Shown here piece after piece: positions 1 to 11,256 of a DNA stretch of 64,000 nucleotides. The stretch covers positions 194,550,195 through 194,614,194 of the forward strand of contig CM077664.1 in NCBI GenBank assembly GCA_039707655.1, written 5' to 3'. Within the stretch, counting starts at the first letter, position 1, and each line of letters begins with the position of its first letter. The translations under genes were made by a program, and so were the position numbers. This stretch comes from Elymus sibiricus (lineage: Eukaryota > Streptophyta > Magnoliopsida > Poales > Poaceae). The notes under the pieces are model-generated. The model was not told where the DNA came from and did no database searches. It saw only the letters and a list, made by a program, of their open reading frames with translations.

Positions 1-1
1 A

Positions 2-211
2 GTGCGCATAAGTGAATGGTTTGCTGATTACCGCAGGCGTCTACAACTGAATGGAAAAGGCTCTGCAGAAGCTGAATTTCAGTTTGGAATTACAAATGAC
101 AGATTATTCGGAAGTCACTCTATCAAACCGATATATGACTTCTCGGTGACTGATCCATTCACAGAAATAGTGCATGGCTCAGATTCTGAAGGAGATGAAT
201 TTGATTCGTAA
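2..211 (+). CDS. Partial ORF of unknown function, open at the window edge
   Basis: A 69-codon reading frame runs in from the left edge and stops with TAA at 209-211. The tail is acidic and serine-rich (SDSEGDEFDS) and the body has no motif I recognise. AT-rich sequence resembling a 3' untranslated region follows, then tandem repeats of the kind found near CACTA ends. It could be the last exon of a transposon gene or of a host gene lying to the left; I cannot choose between them. Confidence 0.35.
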   Translation: MRISEWFADYRRRLQLNGKGSAEAEFQFGITNDRLFGSHSIKPIYDFSVTDPFTEIVHGSDSEGDEFDS

Positions 212-456
212 GAACAGTTTGAACCATGTAATCTTTGAATTTGGGCCTTGTAATGCTGGAATTTGAACCTTGCAATATTTCTGGTATTTGTGATATAACG
301 TAATTGGATGTTTAATTTGGTTATGCAATCATGTCCTTATTAGTATATATGTTGCTGTTCTGTATATAGAGCATACATGTTGTGCAGACAGAGCAAATCA
401 CATCGGTGATGATTTCACCAATCACTGACAATTGTATACCAGCAACTGTTTGCCCA

Positions 457-876
457 CAACACACACGGCTTATTAGCAGGAATCGTCTGTGTTGTTATCG
501 GTCTTCCCACACATTTTTGATTACTGACCTGTTTGCCGCGTATCACACACATCTTGTTAAGTTGAACCGTTTCTGTTGTTTTGGCTCATCGCAAACAGTT
601 CATCCGAGTGAACTACATGCCGTCTATCGCACACACCTTAATCTGGCTGACCGTTTCTGTTGTGTTGGCTAATCGCAAATAGTTCAACCGAGTGAACTTT
701 ATGTCTTATATCGCACACACCTTGATTTGGCTGACCGTTTCCGTTGTTCTGGCTCATCGCAAATAGTTCGTATGGATCAACTGTATGCCACGTATCACAC
801 ACGTGTCTCTAATCTGAATCGTGCTTGATGTCTCCGCCATCGCCCACAGTTCGTCTTATTGGTGACGATTTTATTA
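457..876. repeat. Degenerate 84-bp tandem repeat, about 5 copies
   Basis: Units start near 541, 625, 709 and 793, with a more diverged one near 457. Each contains a tATCrCACACAC block, a GACCGTTTCtGTTGT block and an ATCGCAAAyAGTTC block. Short subterminal repeats like this are typical of plant CACTA transposons. No CACTA terminus is visible here, so that assignment is inference. The 60 bp between the ORF and the repeat show nothing else. Confidence 0.6.
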
Positions 877-964
877 CGATATTGTTTGTGATTCATGCAT
901 CGCACATAGTTTGGTCGAAGGGTCTCTGATTGATGTGTCGTGTTAGCAGCATCCTGCAGTAGTG

Positions 965-1578
965 CAAAGCCAAATCTGTGAGAGAGTGATTGAGTGTTGA
1001 GGAGACTATCATTTGAAGCACAAGAGCAAGGAGTTCATCATCAACAACACCATCTATTACCTTTTGGAGAGTGGTGTCTCCTAGATTGGTTAGGTGTCAC
1101 TTGGGAGCCTCCAAGATCATGTGGAGTTGAACCAAGGAGTTTGTAAAGGCAAGGAGATCGTCTACTACGTGAAGATCTACCCGAGTGAGGCTAGTCCTTC
1201 ATGGACGTAAGCCATGGTGGAATAGACAAGGTCGCTTCTTCGTGGACCCTTCGTGGGTGGAGCCCTCCATGGACTCGCGCAACAGTTACCCTCCGTGGGT
1301 TGAAGTCTTCATCAACATGGACGTACGATAGTACCACCTATTGGAACCACGCCAAAATTCACCGTGTCTTCATTGCGTTTGATTTCTCCAATCCCTCCTT
1401 TACGTTCATATGCAAAGTCTTTACTTTCCGCTGCACTACTCTTAAACTTGCATGTGTAGGGTGTTGCTTGACTTAGTAGAATTGCTAAAACTTGCCTACA
1501 ACTAAAATTGGGAAAAGGATAAGTTTTATTTGGTCAAGTAGTCTAATCACCCCCCTCTAGACATACTTTCGATCCTAT
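965..1578 (+). mobile_element. Truncated Copia LTR fragment, same family as C1
   Basis: This stretch is the reverse complement of a diverged version of the outer half of the C1 LTR (compare 12910-13520 and 20193-20820). Shared landmarks are the block around AAGCACAAGAGCAAGGAG, the repeated CGTGGACCCTTCGTGGG words, and a C-run ending in CCCTCTAGA close to the terminus. The upstream LTR half and all internal sequence are missing. It is far more diverged from C1 than the two C1 LTRs are from each other, so it is an older insertion. It abuts the LINE remnant directly. Confidence 0.75.
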
Positions 1579-1579
1579 A

Positions 1580-3355
1580 GTGGGTCGCGGACCTACTTTG
1601 CACAACCACTTCCCGGATTCTACTCAATGGTGTTCCCGGACCCCCCTCCCAATTAAGCACGGTCGAGGCCTTCACCAAGGAGACCCGCTCTCACCCCTAT
1701 TGTTTGTCATCGCCATTGACCCTCTCCAACAAGTGCTTGACTTGGCTACTGCACATGGCTTACTCCACAAGATTAGAGGCCATGGGGCTATTTGTAGGAC
1801 CTCACTTTATGCTGACGATGCAATGGTATTCATGGCCCCCCATCAAGCAAGATATGGACAACCTTTTGTCCATCTTAGGCTGTTTTGGTGACGTCACTGG
1901 GTTACAGACCAACTTCTAAAAGAGCTCCTATGTCCTCATCCGGTGTGGCAACCACAATCTGGGAGAGATCCTCCATAACTTGTCGGTGACCCGAGCTTAT
2001 TTTCCCATCCGTTACTTGGGTCTCCCTCTATCCATATGGTAACTCAAGAGAGCAGATTTCCAATTCCTTCAAGACAAGGTTGCAACAAGGCTTGTATCTT
2101 GGATGGACAAAATGTCACCACTACAGGTCATGGTACCCTTGTCAATTCGGTGCTCACCTCGCAAGTCATCTACCACGCCACTCCACTTATCATCACACCA
2201 CCCGTAATAAAGAGCATCAACAAAATTGAGAGGGCTTTCCTTTGGGTGGGAACAAACAAAATCACCGGTGCCAAGTGCAAGGTTCATTGGGCTAATGTGT
2301 GTTGGCCAAAGCATTGGGGATTCGGTGTGCTCGACCTTGACAAGTTTGCTTGGGCCTTGCGTTTGCGTTGGCTTTGGTATGAGTGGAAAGACCCGGGCAA
2401 GCTTTGGGTGGGTATGGGGAACCCATGCGACAAGGTGGACACCGACCTCTTCTACGCCTCTACCATCATATCAATTGGCAATGGTGTGATTGCCCCCTTT
2501 TTGGGGTTACCCTTGGCTCAATGGGAAGAAACCGAAGGACATTGCTCCCCTCATTTACTTGGCCTCCTCAAAAAAAGTTGGAAAGTCAAGGAGGCCTTGG
2601 TGGATGATGCTTGGATTGTTAAGATAAAACTCAATATGATTCTCACCATGGAGCACCTTAGGCAGTTTGTCATTCTTTGGGAGCAAATTCGCCATACCCA
2701 CCTTCACGGAGATGTCATGGGCGAGATGGTTTGGAAACACTCAGCGAGTGGGCATTATTCTCCGGCATCGGCTTACCATGTGCCATTCATTGGATCTACG
2801 GGCACCACCTTCCACTGCTACATTTGGGGCACCTGGGCTCCGCCAAAGGTGAAATTCTTTGCGTGGCGTGCATCGTGTAATAGGATTTGGACGGCCGACG
2901 GACTCGCTTGGAGGGGTTGGCAAAAATATGGACTTTGTCCGCTTTGCCAATATGTGCAAGAAAGCGGAGCCCATCTTTTCTTCAAGTGTCGCTTCACTAT
3001 TAGGATTTGGAACCTCGTTAAACATTGGCTCAGTCTCCATATGATTGACACGACAACTTGGGAGAATTTGCACTCTCTCGCATTGATGGAGAAACATGTC
3101 TGGAAACAACATCCCCAACAGAAAAGCCATGGCATCCCTCACCATGCTAGTTGGTTGGATCATTTGGAATGAGACAAACACTCGTGTATTCCGGCACAAG
3201 TCGACACTGGCGACGGTCATCTTCGGCCCCATCGAATGTGAAGTTAGACTTTGGGTTATTACGGGTGCAAACAAAATGGTAACATCATGCCGGGAGAGTA
3301 ATGGACCTTCTGTAATATGTGCAGTGTGTAACAAATTCTATTCTCCTTTTTAATT
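1580..3355 (+). pseudogene. LINE reverse transcriptase / zf-RVT ORF2 remnant
   Basis: The first segment (1580-1890) has the non-LTR RT signature GDPLSPLLF followed by the catalytic box SLYADDA. The frame then shifts and continues through the RT thumb to a 2036-3172 segment. That segment carries the connector (SQVIYHATPL, KIERAFLWVG) and the zf-RVT domain (PPKVKFFAWRA, then CPLC and HLFFKC). A further frameshift near 3100 leads into a short C-terminal piece (WIIWNETNTRVF). With at least three frame changes and stops it is dead. A 197-codon ORF on the opposite strand (2741-3334) is only its shadow. Confidence 0.85.
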
Positions 3356-3399
3356 AATGGATAAGGCAGAGATTATGTCTCCGTTTTGGAAAAAAAAAT
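1580..3399 (+). mobile_element. 3' part of a LINE (non-LTR retrotransposon)
   Basis: The element covers the end of the reverse transcriptase, the connector and the C-terminal zf-RVT-type domain of a plant L1-like LINE. It ends with a short untranslated tail and an A-run at about 3388-3397. No endonuclease or 5' region is present, so it is 5'-truncated or was cut by the older LTR fragment that abuts it. No flanking duplication could be identified. Confidence 0.85.
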
Positions 3400-3912
3400 C
3401 TTGCGGACATCACAATTTTTTAAGTGGATGTTCTTGATGAATGTTGCCGGAGGGGGGGGGGTTGTCATTTTCCACATTTTCCAGACCCAATGGACTTCAT
3501 TAGAGCATCTACAGCCGGGCACCCCAAACCCACCTTAAATGCATGGGTGGACTGCCCGGTCACTGACCGTTCAAGAAAAAGTGACCCAGACGGGCTCCTC
3601 AAACGGGCCTCAAACCCCGGGCTAACCAGCACCCCTCATAGCTAGCCCAAATATGGGGCCGATATGGGGGTGCCCGGGCATGTCCACCACATCAGACTGA
3701 CAATGGGGTCCCACAGGAAAACACTCCGAAAGCCAGCGGTCCGAAGCTTGTCTCCTCCATCGGACCGATGGCTCCGCTCCGGCGGGCCGCGTAGTGCCTA
3801 GCCCGGTTATTTAAGCTGACCGCCGGCACCAAAACCCTACTCGTCCACATTTTCCTCCTCCGGTCCGCTGCCGCTGTCTCTTTCCACTCGCCGTCCGCCA
3901 CCACTACTAGCC

Positions 3913-4279
3913 ATGCCCCCACGCCGCCGGGTAAGGAGCTACCCATATCTAACGCCGGAGCGCCGGCTGCAGCTCCTTGAGCAGATCTGGGTAAGGCGCG
4001 AAGCCCGGATCGCAGCGGAGCTACCTCCGGATGTGGTGGATCCGGAGGAGGATGAGGTTGAGGAGGAGGAGGAGGAACCAGAGGAGGAGCCGGAGGAGGA
4101 TGTGGGGGACGCTGGGGACGTGGATCTGCAGGCGGAGCAGCAGATGATCCTCGATTCCCTCCGCTCGGATTTGGATGCGGAGGCCAGACGCCGTCGTCGG
4201 CAGGAGATGGAGGCAGAGCATGCTGCGGAAGTTGACAAGATGCTCGCGTACATGGACGAGGAGGAGGAGGAGGGGCCGG
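3913..4279 (+). pseudogene. Small acidic ORF of Harbinger element A, 5' part
   Basis: The frame starts at an ATG in fair context and begins MPPRRRVRSYPYL. It has a central run of glutamate (about residues 45-65) and a basic stretch around RRRRRQEME. The G1 LTR enters at 4280 after 122 codons plus one base. The frame resumes after G1 at 39592 with 23 codons (…VVDISDEES) and a TAG at 39660-39662. Joining the two sides across the duplicated GCCGG leaves the frame open, so the ORF was intact, about 146 aa, when G1 inserted. No domain is recognised and it is not a transposase. Confidence 0.7.
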
Positions 4280-4872
4280 TGTCGTGGTTACTAGTCTGAC
4301 AGTGAGTATGGGGGGTACATAAGAGGAGCAGAGCCTAGCTACAGCGCAGGTGTAACACTTGGATTTAGCGAGTTCAGGCCCCTCTCGGAGGAGGTAATTG
4401 CCCAACATCTTGTGCCCTGAGGCTTGTTTTCTCTGGGGGTATCTAATTACAGTGAGTGCTTAACCCCAGCGACAGAGGGAGAGGGCGGTTTATATAGGTG
4501 TCCACCGCAGCCCCTCAGCCACCACGTCGCGGGGTAATTATGACATTAACTACAGCAGTTACAGGTGCTTAACACGGCTATGACTACAGTGGTTATAGGT
4601 AACGGTAGACATAACATCACTTTAAGCCTAATTGAAGACCACTTGACCGTTGCAGTTCCCACATTGTCCTGGTGCCTCCATTGTCCGAGTGATGACGACC
4701 GGCCGACTGGAGGGTGGACGTCCGAGTGTTATCCTTGCAAGGTCCGAGTGGATCTCCCAGGGTATGTATCCGGCTGTAGTCGTGACCCTGGGGTCTCTGA
4801 ATAATGATGTGGGCCTTAGGTGGGCCCTAAATGTCAGGTATTTGTCCCTACCAGGGGTAGGTATCCCCATCA
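4280..4872 (-). repeat. G1 3' LTR
   Basis: 593 bp, TG…CA ends, paired with 38994-39586. A TATA box on the minus strand (CTATATAAA) lies at 4489-4497. Sense-strand sequence begins TGATGGGGATACC. Confidence 0.92.
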
Positions 4873-4885
4873 TTAGCCCCCGAAT
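4873..4885 (-). other. G1 polypurine-tract-like site
   Basis: On the minus strand a G-run (CGGGGGCTAA) sits directly against the 3' LTR, where plus-strand priming of a gypsy element is expected. It is short and interrupted, so the call rests mainly on position. Confidence 0.55.
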
Positions 4886-5621
4886 CGGTTGAGGCTTCAC
4901 AAGATGAATTGGGCGAGCCTTCAGAGCAATCCAAGTGTCCCGGGGGCACTCGGTGTCCGCTCTCCCATGATTGTCCTTAGGAGAAGCCGCAACGGATTTT
5001 GGACTTGAGGTTTCCCGAGTGATCAGGTAGCGGTGATCGCTAGGCAAAATTCGGTGGCATTCGCATGTCTCTCGGGAGAGATGGACTTGAGGCCTGAGTG
5101 AGGCATGCCATGAAACTCGAGTGGCGACACTGACATGTGGGCTGACCCTCCGGAGAGATGCCACTCCATATCCCTGGGGAACATCAGCGTGGGCCGGCTC
5201 CGAGTCCGAATTTAGGAGACACGCGCCTTGGAGCCTAGTGAAAGGGCCAAGTCGATCCGCGGGGGAGCGTCGAGCTCATCCTTTCGCGATCCTAGAGCGG
5301 GCTCCAGTCGGGTGTTTAACGTGTCCGAGTGCACGGGAGCCTGCGGAAGGCGGTCGGTCGGACCGACGGATGTTTCTTAGGAAAGGATGCGGGCGCAATC
5401 TGTCAGGCCGATTCGTTGCGGGATTTCCGGGATTCGAAATCTGGCGTGCGCGCGCAGAAGCGGTTACGCCACGGCTAGTGGGGAAAGTGGGGCGTGATGC
5501 CTCGATTTAAGCCCTAACCACCGACACGTGCCCCGTCTTATCTGCGGGCGCATCCGGTGCGGGCACCGTCCGATCCAGTGATTAGCGGCTGAGATCACGC
5601 CTGACGAGTTTTTACCCGCGG

Positions 5622-5627
5622 TATAAA
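5622..5627 (+). promoter_or_regulatory. TATA box of the G1 antisense gene
   Basis: GTATAAAGCC lies 116 bp upstream of the ATG at 5738, followed by a C/T-rich leader. This is plus strand, opposite to gag-pol. A related CATAAAGCC stands in the same relative place in G2 (minus strand, about 31689-31699), which supports a real promoter. Confidence 0.6.
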
Positions 5628-5737
5628 GCCGATGCGGGCTAGGGTAAATCGTAGATCCCCTCCCCTCCCCCCTCCCGCATCTTCTGCTCTATTCTCCCTC
5701 TCACTTCTCCACACCGAGCTCCCGAGCACTCGTGGCC

Positions 5738-8700
5738 ATGGTGAAGGAGACGACAGCCAGGCTGGAGAGGGCGAAGAAAGCCAGGAAGGGCGCATCCTCG
5801 AGCGGCGGCATGGCAGCCGGCCGTACCCAGGGAGACTGGGTCCCGTCGCGAGTGATGGAGGCACGACTAAGGGAGCTGGAGGGCGAGGGATTGGTCCCCG
5901 CAGGCGGCTGGAGGCTGCCCGAGGAGGGAGAAATCGAGCCTGCCCAGCACGCCAACGAGCGAGTCCTCCTCGTCACCCACGTCGAGCGAGGTTTCTCGAT
6001 GCCCCCACACCCCTTCTTCCGTGCATTCTTGGACTTCTTCGGGGCGCAGCTCCACCACCTTCCGCCGAATGCGGTGGTTTACTTGGCAGCGTTTGTTTCG
6101 CTCTGTGAAAACTTCATCGGTTGTTACGCCCATTGGGGGCTGTTCAAGCACATTTTCACTTGTCAGTCGATGACGGTGAAGAAGGACTCGCCCAGGGGTG
6201 CGAAGACCAGCGTGACACAGCAGTGCGGCGGGTTGGGGATCCAGCTCAGGGGGCACTCGGCCTTCCCTAAAATGAGCTTCCTCGACTCTGTCAAAGGCTG
6301 GCAGGACAGCTGGTTCTACTGCAAAGATGTCTCGAGTGAAGGGAGCCCTATTGGGCTGCCGCCGTACTCGGCCGCGCGGGTCGCTGCTCCACCATCTCTT
6401 ACAGTCACCAAGGAGGAGAAGGTGGACGTGGGCATCTTGGTGGATGCTCTGGTGGGAGTGGTGCGGGCCGGAGTCGACGGGATGGATCTGCTGGAGGCGT
6501 TCCTCAGTCGGCGGATCCAGCCGCTGTAGGACAGGGCGCACCCCATGTGGATGTACCAGGGACCGAGTGATCCCACTCGGGTGCACCCCGGCGTCTTGTC
6601 AGTGAAGGCCCTCGAGGGCAAAATCAAGGCGATCACCTCCGCGCGCGACAATCCACGTGGGGCCAGGAGGGTTCCCCCCTATGATCTTGACAACCAGCCT
6701 ATTGATGTAAGTTCGTACTCCATCCGAGTGTTTCGTATGGCAATTCTTTCACGTGTGTTTGCATCTTGATGAGTGATGTCGTCTTGCAGAGTTTCCAGAA
6801 GATGCTTTCGCAGGTGCCGGCCGTCGACCACGACCCAGAGGACGTGTAGAGTGACACGGAGCACCAGCACCCAGAAGACAGTGACGAGGAGGAAGAGGAC
6901 AGCGACGAGGACGAGGAAGAGAGTGGCGAAGACGCGAGTGACACGGAGGAGGGCGAGGAGGCCGAGTCTTCCCCGTCCGAGAACGTTCCTCGGGAGCGCC
7001 ACACCAAGGAGAGGAACGACCCAAGTCCCAAAGCGAAGAGCACTCGGGTGCCGAGTGATTCGAGGCCGACTGCTTCAGCCTCTTCGCGTGGAGCGAAGCG
7101 CCTGAGGGCGGAGGCTGCTGACTGGGCAGAGAAACAACCCAAACAGCCGAAGCAAGTCACTGCCAAGCCCCGGAAGGCGGCGGTGCCGAAGATCAAAGTG
7201 GCGGTGCCACTGGCTTCAACGCAAGCACTTGGGACTAACTCTCTCTCCTGCGTAATTTCCATCTGTTTGAGTTACCGAGTGATCTCCTATCATGTAGCAA
7301 TGAGACTTCAACGATTTCTCCAGACCCGGACATTCCGAAGCGAGGCAGACTAAAGGCGAGGCTGCCGACACTGCTACTTCCAAGGGTAAGGTTTTCCCGG
7401 TTGTCGTTCGACTCGCGCCTCTCGACCGAGTGGTTTATAACTTGATATTATCTCCCGAATGTCCTCACAGCCCCGACTGAAGTCATCCAACTAGACGAGG
7501 ACGACAAAGCCGAACCACCGAACCCAGAGGTCGACAAGGTGGTGCCGACTGGTACAGACATCATGATGCGGGAGGCTTCGCCCGACCAGAAGACTCGAGT
7601 TTCTCCTGTTAAGGCCGCCAGGGAGCCCGATGGTCCGAGTCCTCCGGCGCAGGCCAGCTCTTCGTTGATGCTTGCAGCGCAGCCTCCTGAACCTACACCC
7701 GTGCAGCACTTGGCTCCTGCCACCATTTTCACCCTCCGCAGGGTCCCAAAGGACCAGGTGGGGGCGAGCAAGGAGGCCTTGGTCCAAGTGGAGGTGATGA
7801 ATAGCCGACTGAAGGAGGCGTACGATGCCAGCGAGGCTCTGAGGACCAACGTCCGAGTAAGTACCATTGTAAGTATTGTTTGAAGTTTTTGTTTTGGATT
7901 TGAAACTAAACTTCCATTAGTGGGTTTGTGCGGAGCACACCCACTGGGTGTTCGTCTCTCTCCAGTGGGGGCACACTGAGTGCACCCACTGGGTGTAGTT
8001 CCCGAGGCTCCCGTTGACTGGAGACAATCGGCGGGAGTCTTAGAACTCTGTACTGTCGTTATGTCCACTCGGGTTGACCGGAGTCTGTGCCGAGTGTGTT
8101 TTCTCCGGTGGGGGCACGCTGAGTGCACACACTGGGTGTAGTCCCCGAGACTGCCGTCGACTGGAAGCAGTCGGTGGGAGTCTGATAGAACTCACACACA
8201 TGCTCTTTTTTTTAACTCAACACAAGTCACTTTCCAGTGGGGGCATGCTGAGTGCACCCACTGGGTGTAGTCCCCGAGACTGCCGTCGACTGGAAGCAGT
8301 CGGCGGAAGTCTTAGAGTTGTTTATTCGATTGCACTCGGAGTGCGACCTCCCACTCGGCTGGCCGAGTGGAAGGCTTGGTAGACTAGAAAGCTTCGAACC
8401 GGTCAAGCTTTGTCTGCCTTGAGGTCGACTATGAAGGTCAGAATATTGTTGTCTTCGATCTTCTTCATTGCCGACTCAGTTGTAAGAGAGTACTTCAAGA
8501 TCTGGTATTGATCGAGCTTGTTCCTCCTTGAAGGAGGTAGCTCATTATTCCGACTGACCGATCATTCGCTTTGTTTCGCCACAGAGGGCTTGCGAGCTAG
8601 GATCTCACTATGCTGCCTTGGAGAAGGAAGTGTTGCTACTTCGAGTGGACTTGGACGCGGAGAAGCACAAGAGCGGCCGTCTGGAGAAGGAGAAGAACGC

Positions 8701-9740
8701 CCTGGGAGGTATGTTCCACTTCTATGGTTCGCCGAGTTGTATTTTCTTTTGATCTGAGTCGATTCACTTCAACAGATGTCCGTGGCGAGAACGCCCAACT
8801 CATAATGAGGCTGAGGACTTCTATTTCTTTAGACACCATGAAGCAGGCCTTGGAGAACAAGGATAAGGAGCTGGCGCTGGCGCAGAAGGAGGCTAGGAGC
8901 AAGACCAAGGCTGCTGAAGAGAAGCTGGCTTCAGTCGGCAAGCTTGAGAAGGAGATTGAGACCCTGAAGGCTGCCGCCGAGACTGCCAAGAACGAGGTTT
9001 CCGAGCTTAAGAAGTCCAACGTCGAGTGGGAAGTGAAGCACAGCACTCAGGTGAACATCTTCGAAGAGGAGAAGAAGAAGCTGAACGACCAGATCGCCAA
9101 GCTCCTTGAGAAGAAAGGTGCACTCGAGGAGTACATTCAAGAATTCAGTGAGGGCATGGGCAAGAAGCTTGAAGGTAAGCCATCTCATCAATTGAATTTT
9201 GTCTGCTTTGCTTAGAAGTTTTAAATCTCTGATCCCGAGTCATTTTTCACAACAGAGTTCTGTTATGATTTTGAGCTGGAAACCGACAGAGTCGAGAAAG
9301 ACTTGGACCCCTCCAGGCTGATTCTCAGTGACCTCACTGGCTTGTCCATTCTCCGACTGGAGGAGCGTCTCGAGAGTGCAGTGGTGTATATCGTCCGACC
9401 GCGGTCTGCCCTGTCCAAGATCGATCAAGAACTACTCCCTGGCGAAGAGATTCAGAATGACGTGGGGTCCATGATGACTCGGCTGAAGGACATCCCAAGC
9501 CGCGTGCAAGCCTGGAAGAAGTCCGCTGCTCGCTGCGGTGCTGACGTGGCTCTTGCACTCGTCCGCGTCCACTTCAAGGATGTGGACGAGGAGAAGTTGA
9601 AGTCGTTGAAGGTCGCCAACAAGAAGAAGCTCAAGTTTGAGGACTTCATGGAGACGTTCATCGAGGCTGCGACTCGGATCACAGACGGCATCGATCTGGA
9701 CACCTTCGTCGAGCCGGCCAATCCTCCCGCAGCGGAGTGA
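5738..9740 (+). pseudogene. Seven-exon antisense gene of G1, Transposase_28-like N-terminus and coiled coil
   Basis: Exons can be placed at 5738-6706, 6790-7220, 7324-7385, 7471-7856, 8585-8708, 8776-9174 and 9256-9740. Introns are GT-AG except the second, which reads as GC-AG. All six junction phases agree and the sum is 952 codons including TGA. Residues about 85-150 (FFRAFLDFFGAQLHHLPPN…) resemble the plant 'putative gypsy type transposon' domain (Transposase_28). The middle is acidic and K/R-rich (exon 2); exons 5-6 encode a heptad-rich coiled coil (NKDKELALAQKEA). Two in-frame TAGs (6527 and 6847) break this copy. Function is unknown; additional ORFs of this kind are known in Tat-lineage elements. 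Confidence 0.75.
7962..8325 (+). repeat. Three dispersed direct repeats inside intron 4 of the G1 antisense gene
   Basis: Copies of about 88 bp begin at 7962, 8105 and 8234, each starting CCrGTGGGGGCA and ending in a GTCTTAGA-like word. Each contains CACTGGGTGTAG, CCCCGAG and GACTGGA. They lie in the largest intron (7857-8584), the only one with such structure. Confidence 0.75.
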
Positions 9741-9910
9741 AAAACATTTAAGTCTTGATTTGCCTCGGAATGTCGAGTGGTTGCTGTAACTGTTAAACTT
9801 TAACGAGCCTTGGGCTCGCGTACTTTGCTTTTGCTAGGAGAACACAAACAGATCAAAGTTTACTCGAACGCTTGAATGCTTACACCGTTTGCCAGTGTTA
9901 TTATTTTTCT

Positions 9911-11057
9911 AACTTAGGTGAAGGCTGGTTCGCAGGTAAGCCCCCCGAGTGTGGAGCGTGTCCGCACTCGGATAGTTTTTAACTTAGGCGAAATCTGGTT
10001 CGCAGCTAAGCCCCCGAGTGTGGAGCGTGTCCGCACTCGGATAGTTTTTGACTTAGGCGAAAGCTGGTTCGCAGCTAAGCCCCCGAGTGTGGAGTGTGTC
10101 CGCACTCGGATAGTTACCCACTAAGGCGAAGACTGGTTCGCAGCTAAGCCCCCGAGTGTGGAGCATGTCCGTACTCAGATAGTTTTTGACTTGGGCGAAG
10201 ACTGGTTCGCAGCTAAGCCCCCGAGTGTGGAGCGTGTCCGCACTCGGATAGATTTTTGACTTAAGCGAAAGTTGGTTCACAGCTAAGCCCCCGAGTGTGG
10301 AGCGTGTCCGCACTCGGATAGTTTTTTGACTTAGGCGAAAACTGATTCGCAGCAAAGCCCCTTGAGTGTGGAGCGTGTCCGCACTCAGATAATTTTTAAC
10401 TTAGGCGAAATCTGGTTCGCAGCTAAGCCCCCGAGTGTGGAGCGTGTCCGCACTCAGATAGTTTTCGACTTAGGCAAAAGCTGGTTCGCAGCTAAGCCCC
10501 CGAGTGTGGAGTGTGTCCGCACTCGGATAGTTTTTTGACTTATGCGAAAGCTGGTTCACAGCTAAGCCCCCGAGTGAGGAGCGTGTCCGCACTCGGATAG
10601 TTTTTTGACTTAGGCGAAAGCCGGTTCGCAGCTAAGCCCCCGAGTGTGGAGCGTGTCTGCACTCGGATAGTTTTTTGACTTATGCGAAAGCTGGTTCGCA
10701 GCTAAGCCCCCGAGTGAGGAGCGTGTCCGCACTCGGATAGTTTTCTGACTTAGGCGAAAGCTGGTTCGCAGCTATGCCCCCGAGTTTGGAGCGTGTCCGC
10801 ACTCGGATAGTTTTTGACTTAAGCGAAAGCTAGTTCGCAGCTAAGCCCCCGAGTGTGGAGCGTGTCCGCACTCGGATAGTTTTCACTTAGGCGAAGACTG
10901 GTTCGCAGCTAAGCCCCCGAGTGAGGAGCGTGTCCGCACTCGGATAGTTTTTGACTTAGGCGAAGACTGGTTCGCAGCTAAGCCAACGAGTGAGGAGCGT
11001 GTCCGCACTCGGATAGTTTTTTGATTTAGGCGAAATCTGGTTCGCAGCTAAGCCAAG
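9911..11057. repeat. 70-bp tandem array, 16 full copies and one partial, with two hairpins per unit
   Basis: Units start at about 9911, 9981, 10050, 10119, 10188, 10258, 10328, 10398, 10467, 10537, 10607, 10677, 10747, 10816, 10884, 10952 and 11022. Each holds CTTAG-GCGAA…TTCGC-ag-CTAAG (10-bp stem, 2-nt bulge, 6-nt loop) and CCGAGTGTGGA…TCCGCACTCGG (11-bp stem with one G-T pair, 5-nt loop), then a T-run. The array lies between the ends of two convergent genes: antisense gene stop at 9740, integrase stop at 11217. Tandem repeats in the 3' region are known in Tat-lineage elements and can seed satellites. Confidence 0.92.
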
Positions 11058-11216
11058 CCTGAACACCCACTAGGGGCGGGTTGTTAGATTCCGAATGCTG
11101 TTAGTCACCGGAGTGAAAACATGGCGTTGATCCAAATTAGACGAAATACAGGAAAACTAAGACTTTTATTCCCCTAATTTCATTCGGAACATTATTACAA
11201 TGGGGGAAAATTTATT

Positions 11217-11256
11217 CTAAGCAAAGAATTTGTGGAGCAGATCCGCGTTCCAAGCT
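11217..11256 (-). pseudogene. Last codons of G1 integrase, cut off by G2
   Basis: On the minus strand this reads …WNADLLHKFFA then TAG at 11217-11219, a typical end of a gypsy integrase C-terminus. It continues the integrase frame that breaks off at 32758, across G2 and its AAGCT duplication. From 11058 to 11216 there is only AT-rich 3' untranslated sequence. Confidence 0.75.

Noticed and set aside
2741..3334. 197-codon ORF on the minus strand
   Set aside because: Shadow of the LINE zf-RVT region.
9911..11057. CRISPR-like look: short regular repeats with palindromic parts
   Set aside because: The units are contiguous with no unique spacers, have diverged from each other, and lie inside a plant retrotransposon.
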